A stretch of 64,000 bases of DNA from Lepidurus packardi (lineage: Eukaryota > Arthropoda > Branchiopoda > Notostraca > Triopsidae). The DNA lies in assembly GCA_023053545.1 (NCBI GenBank), contig JAKZAN010000001.1, positions 1,694,565 to 1,758,564 on the forward strand. Direction: 5' to 3'. Shown here piece after piece: positions 12,341 to 25,339 of the stretch (position 1 is the first letter of the stretch; each line of letters starts with the position of its first letter). A program made the position numbers and the translations under genes. The notes beneath the pieces were generated by a model that saw only the letters and a program-made list of their open reading frames with translations, had not been told where the DNA came from and made no database searches.

Positions 12341-13655
12341 GTTGACGTAGTAGAAGCATTTCGGATCAATAAAGCTGGCGGGCTGGCGAAGATAAAAAAA
12401 AAAAAGAAGAAGAAGGGCGACGAGGTGAGCCGTTTCGTTCGGTCTTTGGCCAGGAGAAAATGTTCACGTTCGCCAGGTCTACGGAAGTGTATGCGTGCGT
12501 AATATGTGCATGTAACGCAGCAAGCTTGCAAGTATAGCAAGGCCTCCCACAATGCTTCGCTGCCTTACGTATTTTGCACCCGAAAGGCTTCCTGGGGAGA
12601 CGATCTGCTCAAAGACTTGGGTCTGGGAAGATGAATTGGATCGAAAAAGGGAGAAGGGTGGAGACTAGTGCAAGCCTAGCTTTCTTCTTTTTTTTCTTTT
12701 CATAAGACGGAAAGAAATAACGGAGAGTCCGCTGAAGGAAACGAGGCCAAGTCGTTCATCTCCATGGAGGCTGTTTTTACAGCTGGCGTTTTTCTTCATT
12801 TCTTTATGCGCTTCTCCTTTTTGGTTGGTGGGGGCTGCCTACTCTATTTTCTTCTCCTCGTGAGTTGGCTCTGCTGGTCTTTTCAGTTATATAGGCAAGT
12901 TTTACGGGCCTGAAGCCTTGATGAGTGACCTCGGTGACTTGATATGATGCTCTTCATCTTCGTCGCCCAGTGAACAGATCCGAGGCACTGGCCGTCCAGC
13001 CTTTTCGTATTCATTCTCCGCGAGCGTTATTTATCCAGGCTGGTCCCAGCAGTCAAGCTCCTAATCATAAAACGTCAGTTAAAGTTCCAATCACATAAAC
13101 AGAAATTTCTTTCTATGAGACTTTTACTTGATAAAACTTGGTGCAGAAGGAATTCAATTGCCAAGTTTTTCCCCATCTCTCTCGTCCGCTCTCCCTCCAA
13201 CTTTCGGCGTGTTAAGTGCCCCAGACTTGAGCCTTCTTGCCTGTCTTTGGACTTTTTGTCGGATTCCCGCACCTCTTGTCGCGTGGGCGTGCTCCATTCC
13301 TCTCCAACCTTGAATAAACCATCCATAATGCGAATGTGTGGAAAGTGGCTGATGCTTATTATATTTCACCATCCCACCACTGTTTTCTTGGCTGGCTGTC
13401 GCGTACGGCTACTGTGGTGGAGGTGGGTGGGGCTAATAAACGGTTAGTACCTGGGGTAGTTTCAAGGCCCACATCCGGGGTTGGTTGGTTGGGGCATACT
13501 TTACTGGCTAACGGCTAAGCCCCAAACTTGAGGTTTCACATAAGCCAACGGGGCCACATACCTTCCCTTGTGACGGGTCGAGGGAGGGGGGTTAGAAAAA
13601 TTCGGCCCAGGTGTTGCGGTGGTAAAAACCGAGAGTTTGACGTGCTCGCCAACTT

Positions 13656-13672
13656 GGGGGGGGGGGGGGGGG
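13656..13672. repeat. Poly(G) tract, 17 bases
   Basis: Uninterrupted G run on the plus strand, so a C run in any abd-A 3' UTR transcript. It could form a G-quadruplex on the plus strand. Confidence 0.85.
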
Positions 13673-14159
13673 CCTGACAGCAGTACGGATGACGTCCATG
13701 AAAACTCGACCAAAAATTGCCATTTACACGTTTCAAACGATAACGGTCTTCACATTCACTCGAAGCCAAACCAGTTTGCGTTAACTCAAGAGCGGGAGCA
13801 TACGGAAATTTGAAACTGGGAAATTCAAAAAAAGCGAAAAGGAAAGCGGTCATAGGTGAAAAGTCTGGGGGGGGGGCACAAAAAATATAGTTTTAGATAC
13901 CATCCGCAGAGCGTGGTGATGGGGGGAGGGACGAGATGGTATGTACAACTTTGGCTTTGGTATTGGATTTTTCTTGCGTATATATGCTATGTTTTACGTT
14001 GTTTGCTTATCTTCTTGCAGAGCGTTCTCTTAAATGGATTGAAGGTTATAGAGGACTGGGGCAGGACAATGATGTGTCAAGGGATGACAAGGTGAAAAGG
14101 GGCGGGAGATATTGCAAGGATATTCTTTGGGGGGAGGGGCAGGGAGCAATTTGTTTTGT

Positions 14160-14169
14160 TTTATTTATT
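14160..14169 (-). terminator. Candidate proximal poly(A) signals for abd-A
   Basis: Two overlapping AATAAA hexamers on the minus strand, about 65 bp after the abd-A stop codon. The downstream sequence is C-rich, not GU-rich, which weakens the case. Confidence 0.4.
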
Positions 14170-14232
14170 TTTTTGCTTGGCTATTTATAAAGAATGACGT
14201 TGTTTTTCAACCCAAAAACCAAGAAAAAGAAC

Positions 14233-14766
<534 letters not shown>

Positions 14767-17700
14767 TTAAAACCCTGATCCCATTTCAAATGAGAAAATG
14801 GGCGACCCAAAGTTCGGGAACCATCGCCAGCATCCGAAAAGACAATAAGCCAAAGTAAATGACAGTGATTCTGGCTACGACATAGTTGGAAATTCGGCGG
14901 GGGAATTAAACCTCTCCTTTTTTTGCCAACATATCATCCCCGCAAAGCTGGCAAATCCGTTTTCCTTGTCCCCGGAAGACAAAGTGTCAAAGGGAGAAAA
15001 TCTCTGTTCCCGTCCCGGTTAAAATTAGCCTGGACCGACTCGATCCATGTGTGTGTTCCTCCATGGACCCGTGGTAATTAACGCTGACTGTGATTACAGC
15101 TGCTACAGAAATTGGTGGTATATAACGACGCCCTTCTAAAAGGAGCTAGTGTGTGTATAACGCGACACGGTTTTCCTCTTGTCCTCTTTTACCATCCTCC
15201 CCCTATTTTGCATGAAACTACCTCGCCCGGGGCTACCACGCAACCCGGGCCAATTTGTCCCTCATGTATAGAAACTTTCTTGTTCTGTTTTTGTTGCCCC
15301 CCCTCCTGCTTTCCACGTACCTTTTGTGCGTCGCAAATTTGATCCATTTCCTCAAACACATTCCTTTATACTTTTAACAACATCTAACAATTAGACGACA
15401 CATCATTTCACCGCTTTATCACCCTAACTCCATAACGCATTTCTTACCCTCGTACGTTATATTCCCCATACTGCAAATTACTTTTCTCATGTATAATAAA
15501 AAAACGGAAAATATATGCTTCGTAACAAACCAAAATGGAACAGCCAAACGGGGCTATAAATGGTTGGAAAAATAAGTTCTCCGTGCTTTGAGTCGGAACT
15601 CTTTTTTTTATGGTAGCAAAAGCGAGTAGGCAGAAAGGGTTGCCTGCCTCCAACTGTTTTTCGACTAAAAGGACGCATTTTTTTATGACTTGATGGGTTC
15701 CTTATGGCGGCGGGAGCAATGGAGAGGCCCCTAAGCCTAACCGATTTTTCCCTTTCCAAATCCTTTTCTCACTCCACCCGATACAGGGTTGTCAACGCAA
15801 AGGATGCTGCAATCAATCTCCGGGAGCCAGCATTTCTCTTACCTAACCCTTTTTACCCGCTCTTTCTCCCTTTTTTTTTACAACTTCCTAGCCCTCTTTC
15901 CCCACAAAGGGTTGTAGCCACAACAGCCTAAACGATCCAAAAGGCTCGGCATTTTGAGGAGAAGGGTTATCTTTCTCAAGGCTTGGAACTAAAATAATAA
16001 TAAAAAAAAAAAAGAAAACCCTTTCGGTTAAGCAAGACTAGGGCACTTTGGTTCACGCGTATCAGAGCCCGATGCGGAGCAAATTTAAATATCAATTCGG
16101 AAGGGTTGGAAAACGTTTTTCCTCTCTTTCTGTGGTCATGTTTTGACCCCTCCTACCAGTCGACAGCAACTCTTTTCTCCGTTTTTTTTCACGATAAGAA
16201 TCCGATCGCGGCATTAAAGTAGAACCCCAAAGGGTTGACCAAAAAGCCACAATGGTCAGCCAGATCAGCCACAGGGTCAAAACCAACAAAAAACATGGGA
16301 TATCCAGTAGTACGAGGTAAAAAATTCAAGTGGACAGTGTCACTGGAAAGAGTCCTTCCACGTCAGGAATACTCTGTTATGTCGATAGGTTCGAGTTATT
16401 CCCTAAGTTTTTCGGATTTTTTTTCTGTGAGCGTGTGTACTTCCCTCAGTTCCTCCTAAAGTTTTGGTTATCTGGTGTTTCTAAGAAAAAAAAAAATCTC
16501 CCATCACGGCCTCTTTTAAAAGGCTTTCCTAGTTCATCCGCGTAATTTCGAAGGGGGAAAATGCGTGTAAGGATTAACGATCTTGCCCAGAATACGCAAG
16601 AAGGGCCTTTTCCTGTTTTTTTTTTTAGTGATGAGTGCATATGAAGTTTTTTTTTAAAGTATTTTTTTGGGGGTTCTCGTGGCATGTGCCAAAGTTTGGT
16701 ATGTGTACCAAAAAGGCTTGCCAGATCTGAAAGGAAGCTTCCTTTTTTGTTTGCTTTATCTATGCGATCCATTCCCAGTGACAATTTTTTCTTCTTATTT
16801 GGTGCGGTGAAATTGGTATTTGCCCCTCTGGCCAAGAAGGGCTTATTTGGGCGTCGAAACCAAGGAGAAAAAGGCCAGAAATTAAGCTCGTGCGCAGCCT
16901 TAGAAATTAACCTATTGCTTCGGCAAGCCTGGCGTTATTTCTTCTTCTGCTCCTTGTTCTCCGGCGAGCTTCTTCCTGCGTCCAAGCTCAGGATGGATGG
17001 CAAGTCGTCTGCTACACCACATCACCACATACGTCCCAAGTAAGCTCCTTTATTGCTGCCCACGCTAAAGGTCCGTCCAATAACACTAAGTGGTATGGTA
17101 GGGTTCTTACACATGGTTATAGCCACACCAGTCACCATTTTGCTGGCCTCAATTCATGTCTGTGAGGTTGGGCGCATAGATTGCACATAACTTGAGGGCT
17201 TATTGTGTGTTGTTTCTACCCCCCCTAAAATGAGAGCTGACAGTTTATTTACACATCCTCGTTTATTACACACAGGACGGGGCTCTGGACGCAAACGCAA
17301 CTTTCTAATAACCCTAGTGAGAATACGAGCTCCCGAAGAACGAGAAAAAGTGTCGTTATAAACATGTCCGGCTTTGACACCAGCCCATTAAACCAGTATG
17401 GGTCCGGAGAGTTTTCTTCCCCCCACGTATCCAATCTAAGTTGGCACATCAAGTCCAAGCCTATTGCAGCTGGGCCCATGTTTTTTTTCTCCTTCTTCTG
17501 CCTCACTCCTGCCATTAAACGGGGAAAATACTCAATCTTTCAAGTCAGTAAAATCTCGCGTCGGTTTTTTTCCCTTCTTTTCTTGTTTTTTGTATACAAT
17601 ATGTATTGAGAAAAAAAAGCACTGCATAGAGACTAATTAGTGTTTGGTCTCGAGGGAAACTTGCAAGCAGAGATACCGCCATTGCTTGAGCAAACTTCCT

Positions 17701-17937
17701 GGCACAAAGAGAGTGCTGGGAGTGCGCAAGAGGTGTGACAAACGTTCCCGGGGAAGCGCAAGTCTTCCCAAAGTCCCCAAATCCCCCAAAATGCCTTTCC
17801 CAAAACATCGCAAGCTCTCTTGATCGGTCTAAACAATTCTCTACTAGCATTTGGTGAATTTTTCTGCCTCTGAATTTGACGATTCGGACATATTATCATA
17901 ACGTCAAAAGACCAAGGGAAAAGTGTTCGATCGTTAC

Positions 17938-17955
17938 AATTAATAATTAATTAGG
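17938..17955. promoter_or_regulatory. Homeodomain-type TAATTA cluster in abd-A intron
   Basis: AATTAATAATTAATTA contains overlapping TAAT/ATTA cores that Antp-class homeodomains bind in vitro. It is a candidate Hox auto- or cross-regulatory site. The motif is short and AT-rich, so chance is a serious alternative. Confidence 0.3.
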
Positions 17956-17958
17956 TGT

Positions 17959-18081
17959 GGGAGTGGGAAGAAGGAATTCATTCTTGCTACGTAAGCGAGA
18001 CCTGGGAAATTCATAGTTGTTGGATATAGAGCGTAAAAGATCATGGTTGCTAGGCCGGGAGACTAGGAATTCATTGTTACT
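17959..18081 (-). repeat. Four-copy 30-bp minisatellite, open in one frame
   Basis: On the minus strand four diverged units follow head to tail: 18081-18052, 18051-18022, 18021-17989 and 17988-17959, of 30, 30, 33 and 30 bp. All lengths are multiples of three. Each begins with an (A/G)(G/A)(T/C)AA(C/G)NATGA-like core. Translated in one open frame they give SNNEFLVSRP, SNHDLLRSIS, NNYEFPRSRLR and SKNEFLLPTP. The frame is short (61 codons, 17947-18132) and lies within the abd-A intron. Confidence 0.75.
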
Positions 18082-21049
18082 GGATTCTGGAGGAACCAGG
18101 AAGGGCAACCTTAGTTGGAATGTAAGATGCAAAAGCCCTAAGAAATCGAGTCTGAGTTAGGTTTACATTTGCTTGTCTTTGTGAAATACACCCTAGTAAT
18201 TCGTAAGCTTAGGTAATCTACGGTAGAGGGAAAATCTGAACCCCTGGACACTTTCCCTGCCTCTTTTGCAATGGCTGCCAGGGGAAACGGACGAATAGCA
18301 TTGCAACTAGTCTCCCCCCTCGATCCTTAGGCCGTTCCACATTATCTTTTTCCCCTCTTATCCCCCACTCCTCTGCTCCCTCCCCCAAAAGCCATATATT
18401 ACCGTGGCAGGAAGGGACACGTAACACAACAGCAGCGGAAAACGAGAAAAGGCCGCGTTGCCCAGAGTCTTGGGCCTACGTTTCCCCTTTTTTTCCGAAC
18501 AAGAAGGATCACCCAATTCCTTTTTTTGCCCTACTCGAAGATATAGGTAAGAGTTGGAACGCCAAAGGGGGAAAAAAGCCCCCAGCTGAAAAATCAAACA
18601 ACTCAAGGAGGAGCCAAAGACCTGGGGAGTCGTCACTGTGTAGGAATTCCTGGGTTCAAGGATCCTTTACTCTTAATTGGGATATTCAGATGCAGCAGCA
18701 AACAATATTCTTTTAAGTACCTCGGCAAGGATTTTGTCTTCTTTTAGTGCTCCCTGAGAACAACAGCGGAAGATGCTGTGTTACCTCGCAAAGAAACGTT
18801 CGTAAGAACCTATAATGCGTCTAAAGGAAAAGTTGAGGTACCAAGCATAGCAGGGAGAGAGCGTAAGAAACTATGATGGCCGCGAAATTGGCATCGTAAA
18901 TAAGAGCAAGAGGACTGGTGGGTGCCGTTAAAGCTGCCCATTAAAACCGGACAAAGTCTCTGGGCTTTGATAGGAGGGGCTTTACTCTTTTTTCGGCCTG
19001 TTTCTGGTCATGTTTCTTTCTTCACTTCTGTACCGGAGCATTTCAAACTCGTTTAGCTAGGTACTGAGGCTTTGACTTTATTTCCTTTTTCTATTTTTTT
19101 AACAATTTTATGTCTACATCTAGGAAAAAAGGAGCTTCTTTTCTTAACAATCGTCCGCCCATATCTAGTCCCAAGAAAAGAGGGAAATAAAGCGAAAGTT
19201 GGATAATTGGACTGTGCGAGGGCATCGGGATGGATAGGCTCCCATGAAGGGGACTTCATACGTGCGATACGCGCTTATCAGAAAATGAGTTGCAACTGAT
19301 CCATAATGTGCATTGGAACAGCCGCTTCACGCATGTGCTGTGGAGCCGAAAGATCACCTCAATCACAGAATAGGGAGCAAAAGGAAGAATTTGGGGCGAG
19401 GCTTTCCACCCCCTCTCATCCTTTAGGAACTTTATAAAACAGTGCCGGGTGAGCCTGCTTTGCATACATTTGATAAGCTGGGAGGAGCCAGAACTGATTT
19501 CACTTTTCTTCTACAGGATCCTCTCGGAAACTTTTCTAAGACTTTGAAAATTAAAGTGTCAATAATATATGAGGTATGCTTTTCGCCAGGGAAATAGCTT
19601 CGGCTCGTGTGCCAGAATAAGAAGCAAAAAAGTTCGGCAAGACATTTTTTTTTTGGCATGTGGGTAAATCCTGGTTAGGACATGATCCTGGCGTGAACGA
19701 ACAAAGGCTTTGACACGCATTTCATGAATAGGGAAAGTGTTGTACAGCACACACACACATGCTTAGAAATCGTTGATGACTCGCTCTTTCTGTCTCGCTT
19801 CCCCTCCCACGCTTTCCTTTCCAACAAGAATCACAGTGTTCTTTATTCTTGTCTTTAAATAGTGCCAAGCTCTTTCACTTCATACCAAAAAGTGTACTGG
19901 GTGATGGCCGTCCCGTGGCTTGTAACTTGGTCCGCCCATAGCAAATAGTCTAGATGCGACAGCGTGAAATGTAACTATACTGTGTGTCTGGTCTAACGAC
20001 GTGGATTACAACTCTGTGGGCACTGATGCTACTGCGGGACACGCAAAAAGAAGAACAAGGTCGAAAAGAAAGAAGAAAGTAAACCCCCTCTACTTCTTCG
20101 CGGGGGATAGAATGGGGTAAAGGGGGGGCTTTCGCGGAATGGTAATGGACTACCTGATGCCGCCTGCTCTGCCTTCCATTTCAGGGATTATACACACACA
20201 CATGGCTAATTAAAAGGCTCTGGTGTCATTTTCCCTATCGTGTGATGAACGAACGATGACAGCTCTTTTCTTTACGCAACGGACGTTATGCTCTACGGAA
20301 GCAAGTCCATATTTCCTAATTAGGCGACGTTCTATGAACACAAATAGCTCGTAATGTGGTAGCAGTAAATGGCTGTATCGATCTCCTCGTTTGGCGGCTC
20401 TTTGGCCCTGCGTTCGCCACTTCCTTTTCCCCGCTTTGGCCCCTTTCTGGCCGTACGAGTTATGCGTGGCAGGTGCCGTAACCCGAGACTAAAGTTCCGT
20501 AACCGATCAAACCAGCTCAAAAACGTTCCACTCAAATCCCCTTAAACCTTTTTCGTGAAAAGGAGATCTCCATCACGCGAAGCTAAACGAGATCGCATTC
20601 ACCGGGACGGAAATTGTACCAACATGCAAATTAATGGGGAATTGTATCTATTACGGGTTGAAACTGTCATGGGAGAGATTGGCGTATCTAGCTTAGGCAG
20701 TTTATTTTTATTTCGTTTGTTTTCAAAAGGGAGTAAAAGAGAGTCTCGCGGTATGAGGTCCCAAGCAGAGGCGCATGCAAATGACAAGATTTTGGTATCT
20801 ATCCCCAAGTCCTGAGCGTAAAAGACACCACCCCTTTTTGGGTATGCAAAGATGTGGTGGGTCGTAAGACACGATAGGCCAAGGGATTGAATCTTGTTGC
20901 TACAAGGGCAATTCTGAGAAAGACGCTTGCTGAGAGAGCCAGAGAGCCCCCAGAGCCAACCAACATACATTCATGTACCATATACATGCATAGCTTGAGT
21001 GTATGTGTGTTGCGCCCAAGCAGCCAGAGACTAGCAGCGTCTTTGCTTT

Positions 21050-21059
21050 CAGGGGGCGC
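21050..21059 (+). promoter_or_regulatory. CTCF-like motif in abd-A intron
   Basis: CAGGGGGCGC fits the CTCF core YAGRKGGCGC conserved from flies to vertebrates. The bases further upstream fit less well. It is a candidate insulator site. One match in 64 kb is not strong evidence. Confidence 0.3.
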
Positions 21060-24043
21060 CACACCAAGGTATTTTGTGTCTGGCATTTGCTGTTACAACG
21101 TTACAGGTAACGGGCCCCGAGGGTCTGCTTTTCCTTGTCACGATGCAGGCAGCGGCAGACACCGCCATCCATCTTGCTCGGTAACGAAAGAGAAGCACAA
21201 GATCTTAAAGCCCATCCGCCTCAGTACTTCTTTTTTTTTTAAGCACAAGGTGTGTGTGCAATAGGGTGCAATTAGTGGCCCTCGGATGCTCTGTAGCCCG
21301 AATTAAAGAAGCTGTGTCGAAATGACCCAAGCAGGTTTGAAGGGTGAATTTATGGAAATACCTTCAAGTGTCGCTGTTGTATCTTTGGTCATTTTGCTTC
21401 TCCTTTGGGGGAGGGAGAGCGAACCTCATAATTTTCGTTACTCCTTTTTTTTTTACTCATATACAATATAGCAAAAGCGCGAAAAAAAAAGCCCTGCAAG
21501 GTTATGGACAAGTCTTGGAGAGGGACAAAGTAACCGCGCAGGCAATTTGCCAGACTTGTTTATTAAGTCCGTCCAGAAAAAGCGGTAAAGTTCCGCCATA
21601 AGCGCGGGGGAATGAAAGTGCGCTTACGCTCTGGCAGAGCCGCACAAGTGGGCTCTCAACGTCATCACCTGCTTTCTTTATCGAGCACGGATCCGCCTGC
21701 CTTTAGGGATGCAAATCTCAAACGTTTTATAGAGTGTCTGTTATCTAAACCGAGCTCTCATTTTTGCCTTCTTTTTCTAATATAATAAAATACCGGGGGT
21801 GTGAACTCGAGCAAGACATCCACGCTGCTAGTCGTGACGTCACAATGGCTGAATTCTCACTACTCCAAGAATGAAATATGGGTAAGGTCAAGGTCTCCTT
21901 CCCGGCCGTTGGCCCAGACACGTCACAACCACCGCTCATTGCTTACTCATCCCTAACCAATTTGTTTTCCCTGCAACTCATTTTTCCGCCATTTACTTAC
22001 CGGTTCGCAAGTACGCTTTACGGCTGTACCTTTCATTACAAAATCATTACTTTTAATTTATAAAATCAGCGCATTTAATTGAATTAAAAGAAGAAATAAC
22101 GTACGAAACGTCAGGTTTCTTGTAGGTAAAGCAAGGGCTCCAGAAAGTACAACGTCCATAATTGTCAACTGCTATAACGGGAAAAGGATCAAGGAGCTCT
22201 AACTGTGACGTATAGTACACCCTAAACATCTAAATACACTTTTCCCTTTGGCAGGTCAATTTCCGATAAGAGTAAACTATAAGTCTTTGGACAGCGGCTT
22301 TAGTACCCTCTTTTTTTCTCGTCTGAATGACTCTTAGCAGTCAAAGTTTTTTTTCCCGGTATATTTACGCGTCATCTTCCTTTCTACACTAGCAAACAAA
22401 TAGCACTTGCCGCAAGACCGCTGATGAGCCCATAATAAATAAGACGAGCTTGTACCAGAAAAACGTACTTGTAGTTGCTCTTGTCACGCTATAGCTATTC
22501 CATTATACCAAAGTAAAACCGCAGCTACGTTTGGGACCTAGCTAGTCATAAGATACGAGCTGCCGGTACTTTGGGAGGTAAAACTCGCGTACCTCCTTCC
22601 TTCCCCCTTTTTCAACCATTTCGCTTTGGTGACGGTTAAATTCCCGCTTATTAGAGAGAAAAAGATAGATGGGAGGAAATATAGACGGATAGATGGGCAG
22701 AAAATTCAAGCGTTTTCGAAACGAAGCAGAAGAAGCGGAAAGGAAAATGGGGTATTGATTCGCTTGGACCGGCGTGTACTACGCGCAAACACTGTATTGG
22801 TTCTTCGAAAGAGGGCTTTCCATCTCATAGGTGCTAAGGTTAGCCCTATTTTTTTCCCTGGGTCTTCTTTTTTTACATTCTTCAGGTCATAAGTGCGCGA
22901 GTAAGCTTATTTTTCGTTTAGTTTATCTTTCTTTTATTTTACTAGTTATTTTTTTCCCTTTAAACCGTTCACCGGGGGTCGTCCAGCCCATAAGCAATGG
23001 CTATTTCTTTTTTCTTCATGTTTGTCCCCTACCATTTAATAGCCCGAGTATCCAGGAGACAATTTTGAAAGAAAAGAAAAGCGAAAAGGAGTTTTGCCCT
23101 ATAAACTGGTACTTTTTGTCTTTTTCCTCTCGGCATTTCGCGCCAAGTGGAGGGCGTCTTATACCATGATGGCTGCTGTGAATCAATGTGGAATACGATA
23201 GCTGTCTGATATTGTTTGGGATGCACCGCCTACCGGGATTTACGGATCCCGCAAAATATACCAAAGCCACACTAGACACGCGTGCACAGCCCTAGTTAAT
23301 ATATGTGTCCCTCAGTTTTTAAAAATTACGATTCGTTCTAAATTAGTCCGCTGTCATGAACAGGAATGGGTCCTTTTTAAGCGATTATCAAGCTCAGCGA
23401 CATCTCTTTCATGGGACATCAAAAAAGGCTCTGTCTGTATAGTACCCACTGACATATATAGGGACTATTAAGGAAGAATACGCGGTGATTGTGTCCCCCT
23501 CTCTTGGGCTACAAGTTGGCCGTTTTAGGATCCATTTACGTTTTGAAGACGGCGTGAATAAAAGTTTTACTGACCTACACCCGTGCTATGCAGTACCTAT
23601 TTTACTCTTACTATATGGTGTACACAGCGCACTTGTTTCCCTCATATAATCATTGTCAATGCGGTCCGTAACTTTTCGGTGGCAAAGTTCTATCCCCTCC
23701 CTCATTTGCCAGCCATAAAACCGACCATCAACGGTCAATAAAGTGCGAAACCTATCCCAACCGCTCGGGCGTTAGGGTTGCCCTTTTATTTGCCCACTGG
23801 CTGAAAATTAGTGAAACGATCACAAAAACAAGCCACAATGTCTCTGGGAACCCGATTTGCCACTTTTAACAACTTTAGGACCTTCATTCTTTTCGTTTCT
23901 TTCCTTTTAGTTTTCTTACAAATTGCGGTTTCTTACGTTTTCAGAGTAGATAGACAGAGTAGATAGTTGAGTTAGACTCAAAAAGTGGATTTCACGGAAG
24001 GCAGGTAGCAAATAACACGGAATGAGGACCAAAAAAAACTTAC

Positions 24044-24551
24044 CCGTGATGGACATCCATGGGTAGCGAGGTAATTCGGGTCCGGGCGACGTTTGATGGT
24101 GATGAACTCCTAGTCCAAGACCGCCAGGTCCGTGCGAACAGGCGTTGAGCGGGTTGTTCGGGTCTCCGACGCCGGCTCCAGCGCCTCCACCGGCGGCGGC
24201 TTGGTAGAATCCGGCGGCTGCTTGGGCCATGCTGGCCGCTGCTGAGACGCCCACGCCATTTTGGTGTCCTAAAGAATAATTCACCATAGCTTCAGCAACT
24301 CCGGCCATACTCGCGGCGGCAGCCGCATTGTTAAACCGACATTGTTTTTCCGAGTCTGAGACCCCTACTAGAGCATTGGAATAGCCGCCGAGACCGGCAG
24401 CGCCGGCAAAACTAGCGGCAGCACTTTGGTGACCCATAGAGACGTATGGGTACATTCTCGCGGCCGCATGTTGAGTGGAATAATTCACTACACCGGGCCC
24501 GTTCTCAGCCTGGTACTTGGTCAACATACTATCCAGGAACTTTGAACTCAT
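24044..24551 (-). CDS. abd-A: abdominal-A, coding exon 1 (N-terminus to YPWM)
   Basis: First coding exon of the Hox transcription factor Abdominal-A, a nuclear DNA-binding protein that specifies posterior trunk segment identity. It encodes residues 1-169 plus the first base of codon 170. Visible features are the start MSSKFLDSMLTKYQ, matching the conserved abd-A N-terminus; a MYPYVS motif near residue 33; low-complexity Ala/Gly stretches at about 43-55, 76-87 and 103-127; a His run near 150-152; and the Exd/Pbx-binding hexapeptide LPRYPWM with YPWM at 163-166. The start codon has G at -3 and is the only Met that gives the conserved N-terminus. The reading frame runs on past SITG into the intron (KFFLVLIPC), so the exon must end at the donor G|GTAAGT, last exon base 24044. 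Joining to the acceptor at 14730/14729 restores Gly170 in frame. I did not see a 5' UTR exon, but cannot exclude one. Confidence 0.96.
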
Positions 24552-25135
24552 AGCGTCAAAATTAATCTTCCTACTACCGGCAACAGACGGTTAGAGCGTA
24601 ACCAGCGAGCAGACGCTCAAAAGATTTTTGGAGTTTGGGACGATTCAGGGGATTTCTTCTCCCTTTTTTCCTAACACCGTCGAATAAGGTTTATTTTTGG
24701 AGCGCGTAACTAGACTGAACCCGGGCACAACAATTGCAAGCTAGTACACCCACCACACGCACACGACGATGTCGCACCATAATATCGGACTATTTTTCAA
24801 GTCGTCGGCGGAAAAAGAACGAAGACGGCAGACAGAGATGCCACCAGTTCAACGAGTTGTGAGAAATACAATAGACTGAATCAGTTGATAGCTCAATGGG
24901 CCAATGCTGTTGATGTACCGTAATGGTAATTGAAAGAGAGAAAGGAAGAGAGAGAGAGCCCCCTTGCCCTCGACAAAAAGGAGTAGGGGGAATGATGACG
25001 ATGACGTTGATGAGAACCCAAAGACGATGGATTGTTTGTGGATGGATGGTGATTGGTTGGTTGGTGGGGCCAGGCCTTTTCCTTTTCAGCAAAAATGAGA
25101 GCGGGTCTTTAGAACAAGGTATCCCCACAAACTTT
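24552..25135 (-). promoter_or_regulatory. abd-A: abd-A 5' UTR and promoter-proximal region
   Basis: Sequence directly upstream of the abd-A start codon. No TATA box is obvious, which is usual for Hox promoters. Two TCAGTC Inr-like sequences occur on the minus strand (near 24706-24715 and 24874-24882), but neither has a convincing downstream promoter element, so I do not place a start site. A GA-rich element at 24929-24958 is a good candidate GAGA-factor site. The extent of the 5' UTR is unknown. Confidence 0.45.
24929..24958. promoter_or_regulatory. GA-rich element upstream of abd-A (GAGA-factor-like)
   Basis: Run of AGAGAG and GAAAGAG units about 380-410 bp upstream of the abd-A start codon, with several overlapping GAGAG pentamers. 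GAGA factor (Trl) binds GAGAG repeats at Hox promoters and Polycomb elements in flies. Binding here is inferred. Confidence 0.45.
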
Positions 25136-25339
25136 TGGCGAAGTGTCTCACACAGAGGGGAGTTCCCGACAGGATGTTAGGCCTATGGACCGTGTGGGCC
25201 AGGTTTTATAGGACTGGCGGAGAGTTTTTTTTAGCGAGGGGTTGTTCGTGGCGTTTGCTTAGCCTTTTTGCTGGTACTGGCAAAAGCCAGGGCACACACA
25301 AACCCTCCTTTGCCCTCGGAATGGCACAACTAAAAGTCT

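Larger units (their letters stand above)
12335..14232 (-). other. abd-A: Probable abd-A 3' UTR (end uncertain)
   Basis: Sequence immediately downstream of the abd-A stop codon. Two overlapping AATAAA hexamers on the minus strand (14160-14169) lie only about 65 bp after the stop and would give a very short UTR. The next clear AATAAA on the minus strand is at 12335-12340 and would give a UTR of about 1.9 kb, nearer to what is usual for a fly Hox gene. The stretch has a 17-base G run on the plus strand (13656-13672) and an 8-mer match to the miR-iab-8-5p seed (12565-12572). Plus-strand open frames here, including a 159-codon one at 11866-12345, have no recognisable domain. Confidence 0.5.

Noticed and set aside
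11866-12345. 159-codon plus-strand open frame
   Set aside because: Antisense to the end of the probable abd-A 3' UTR, with no recognisable domain. Kept only as a possibility if transcript data appear.
16387-16400. B-box-like GGTTCGAGTTA
   Set aside because: No cloverleaf can be drawn from the flanking sequence.
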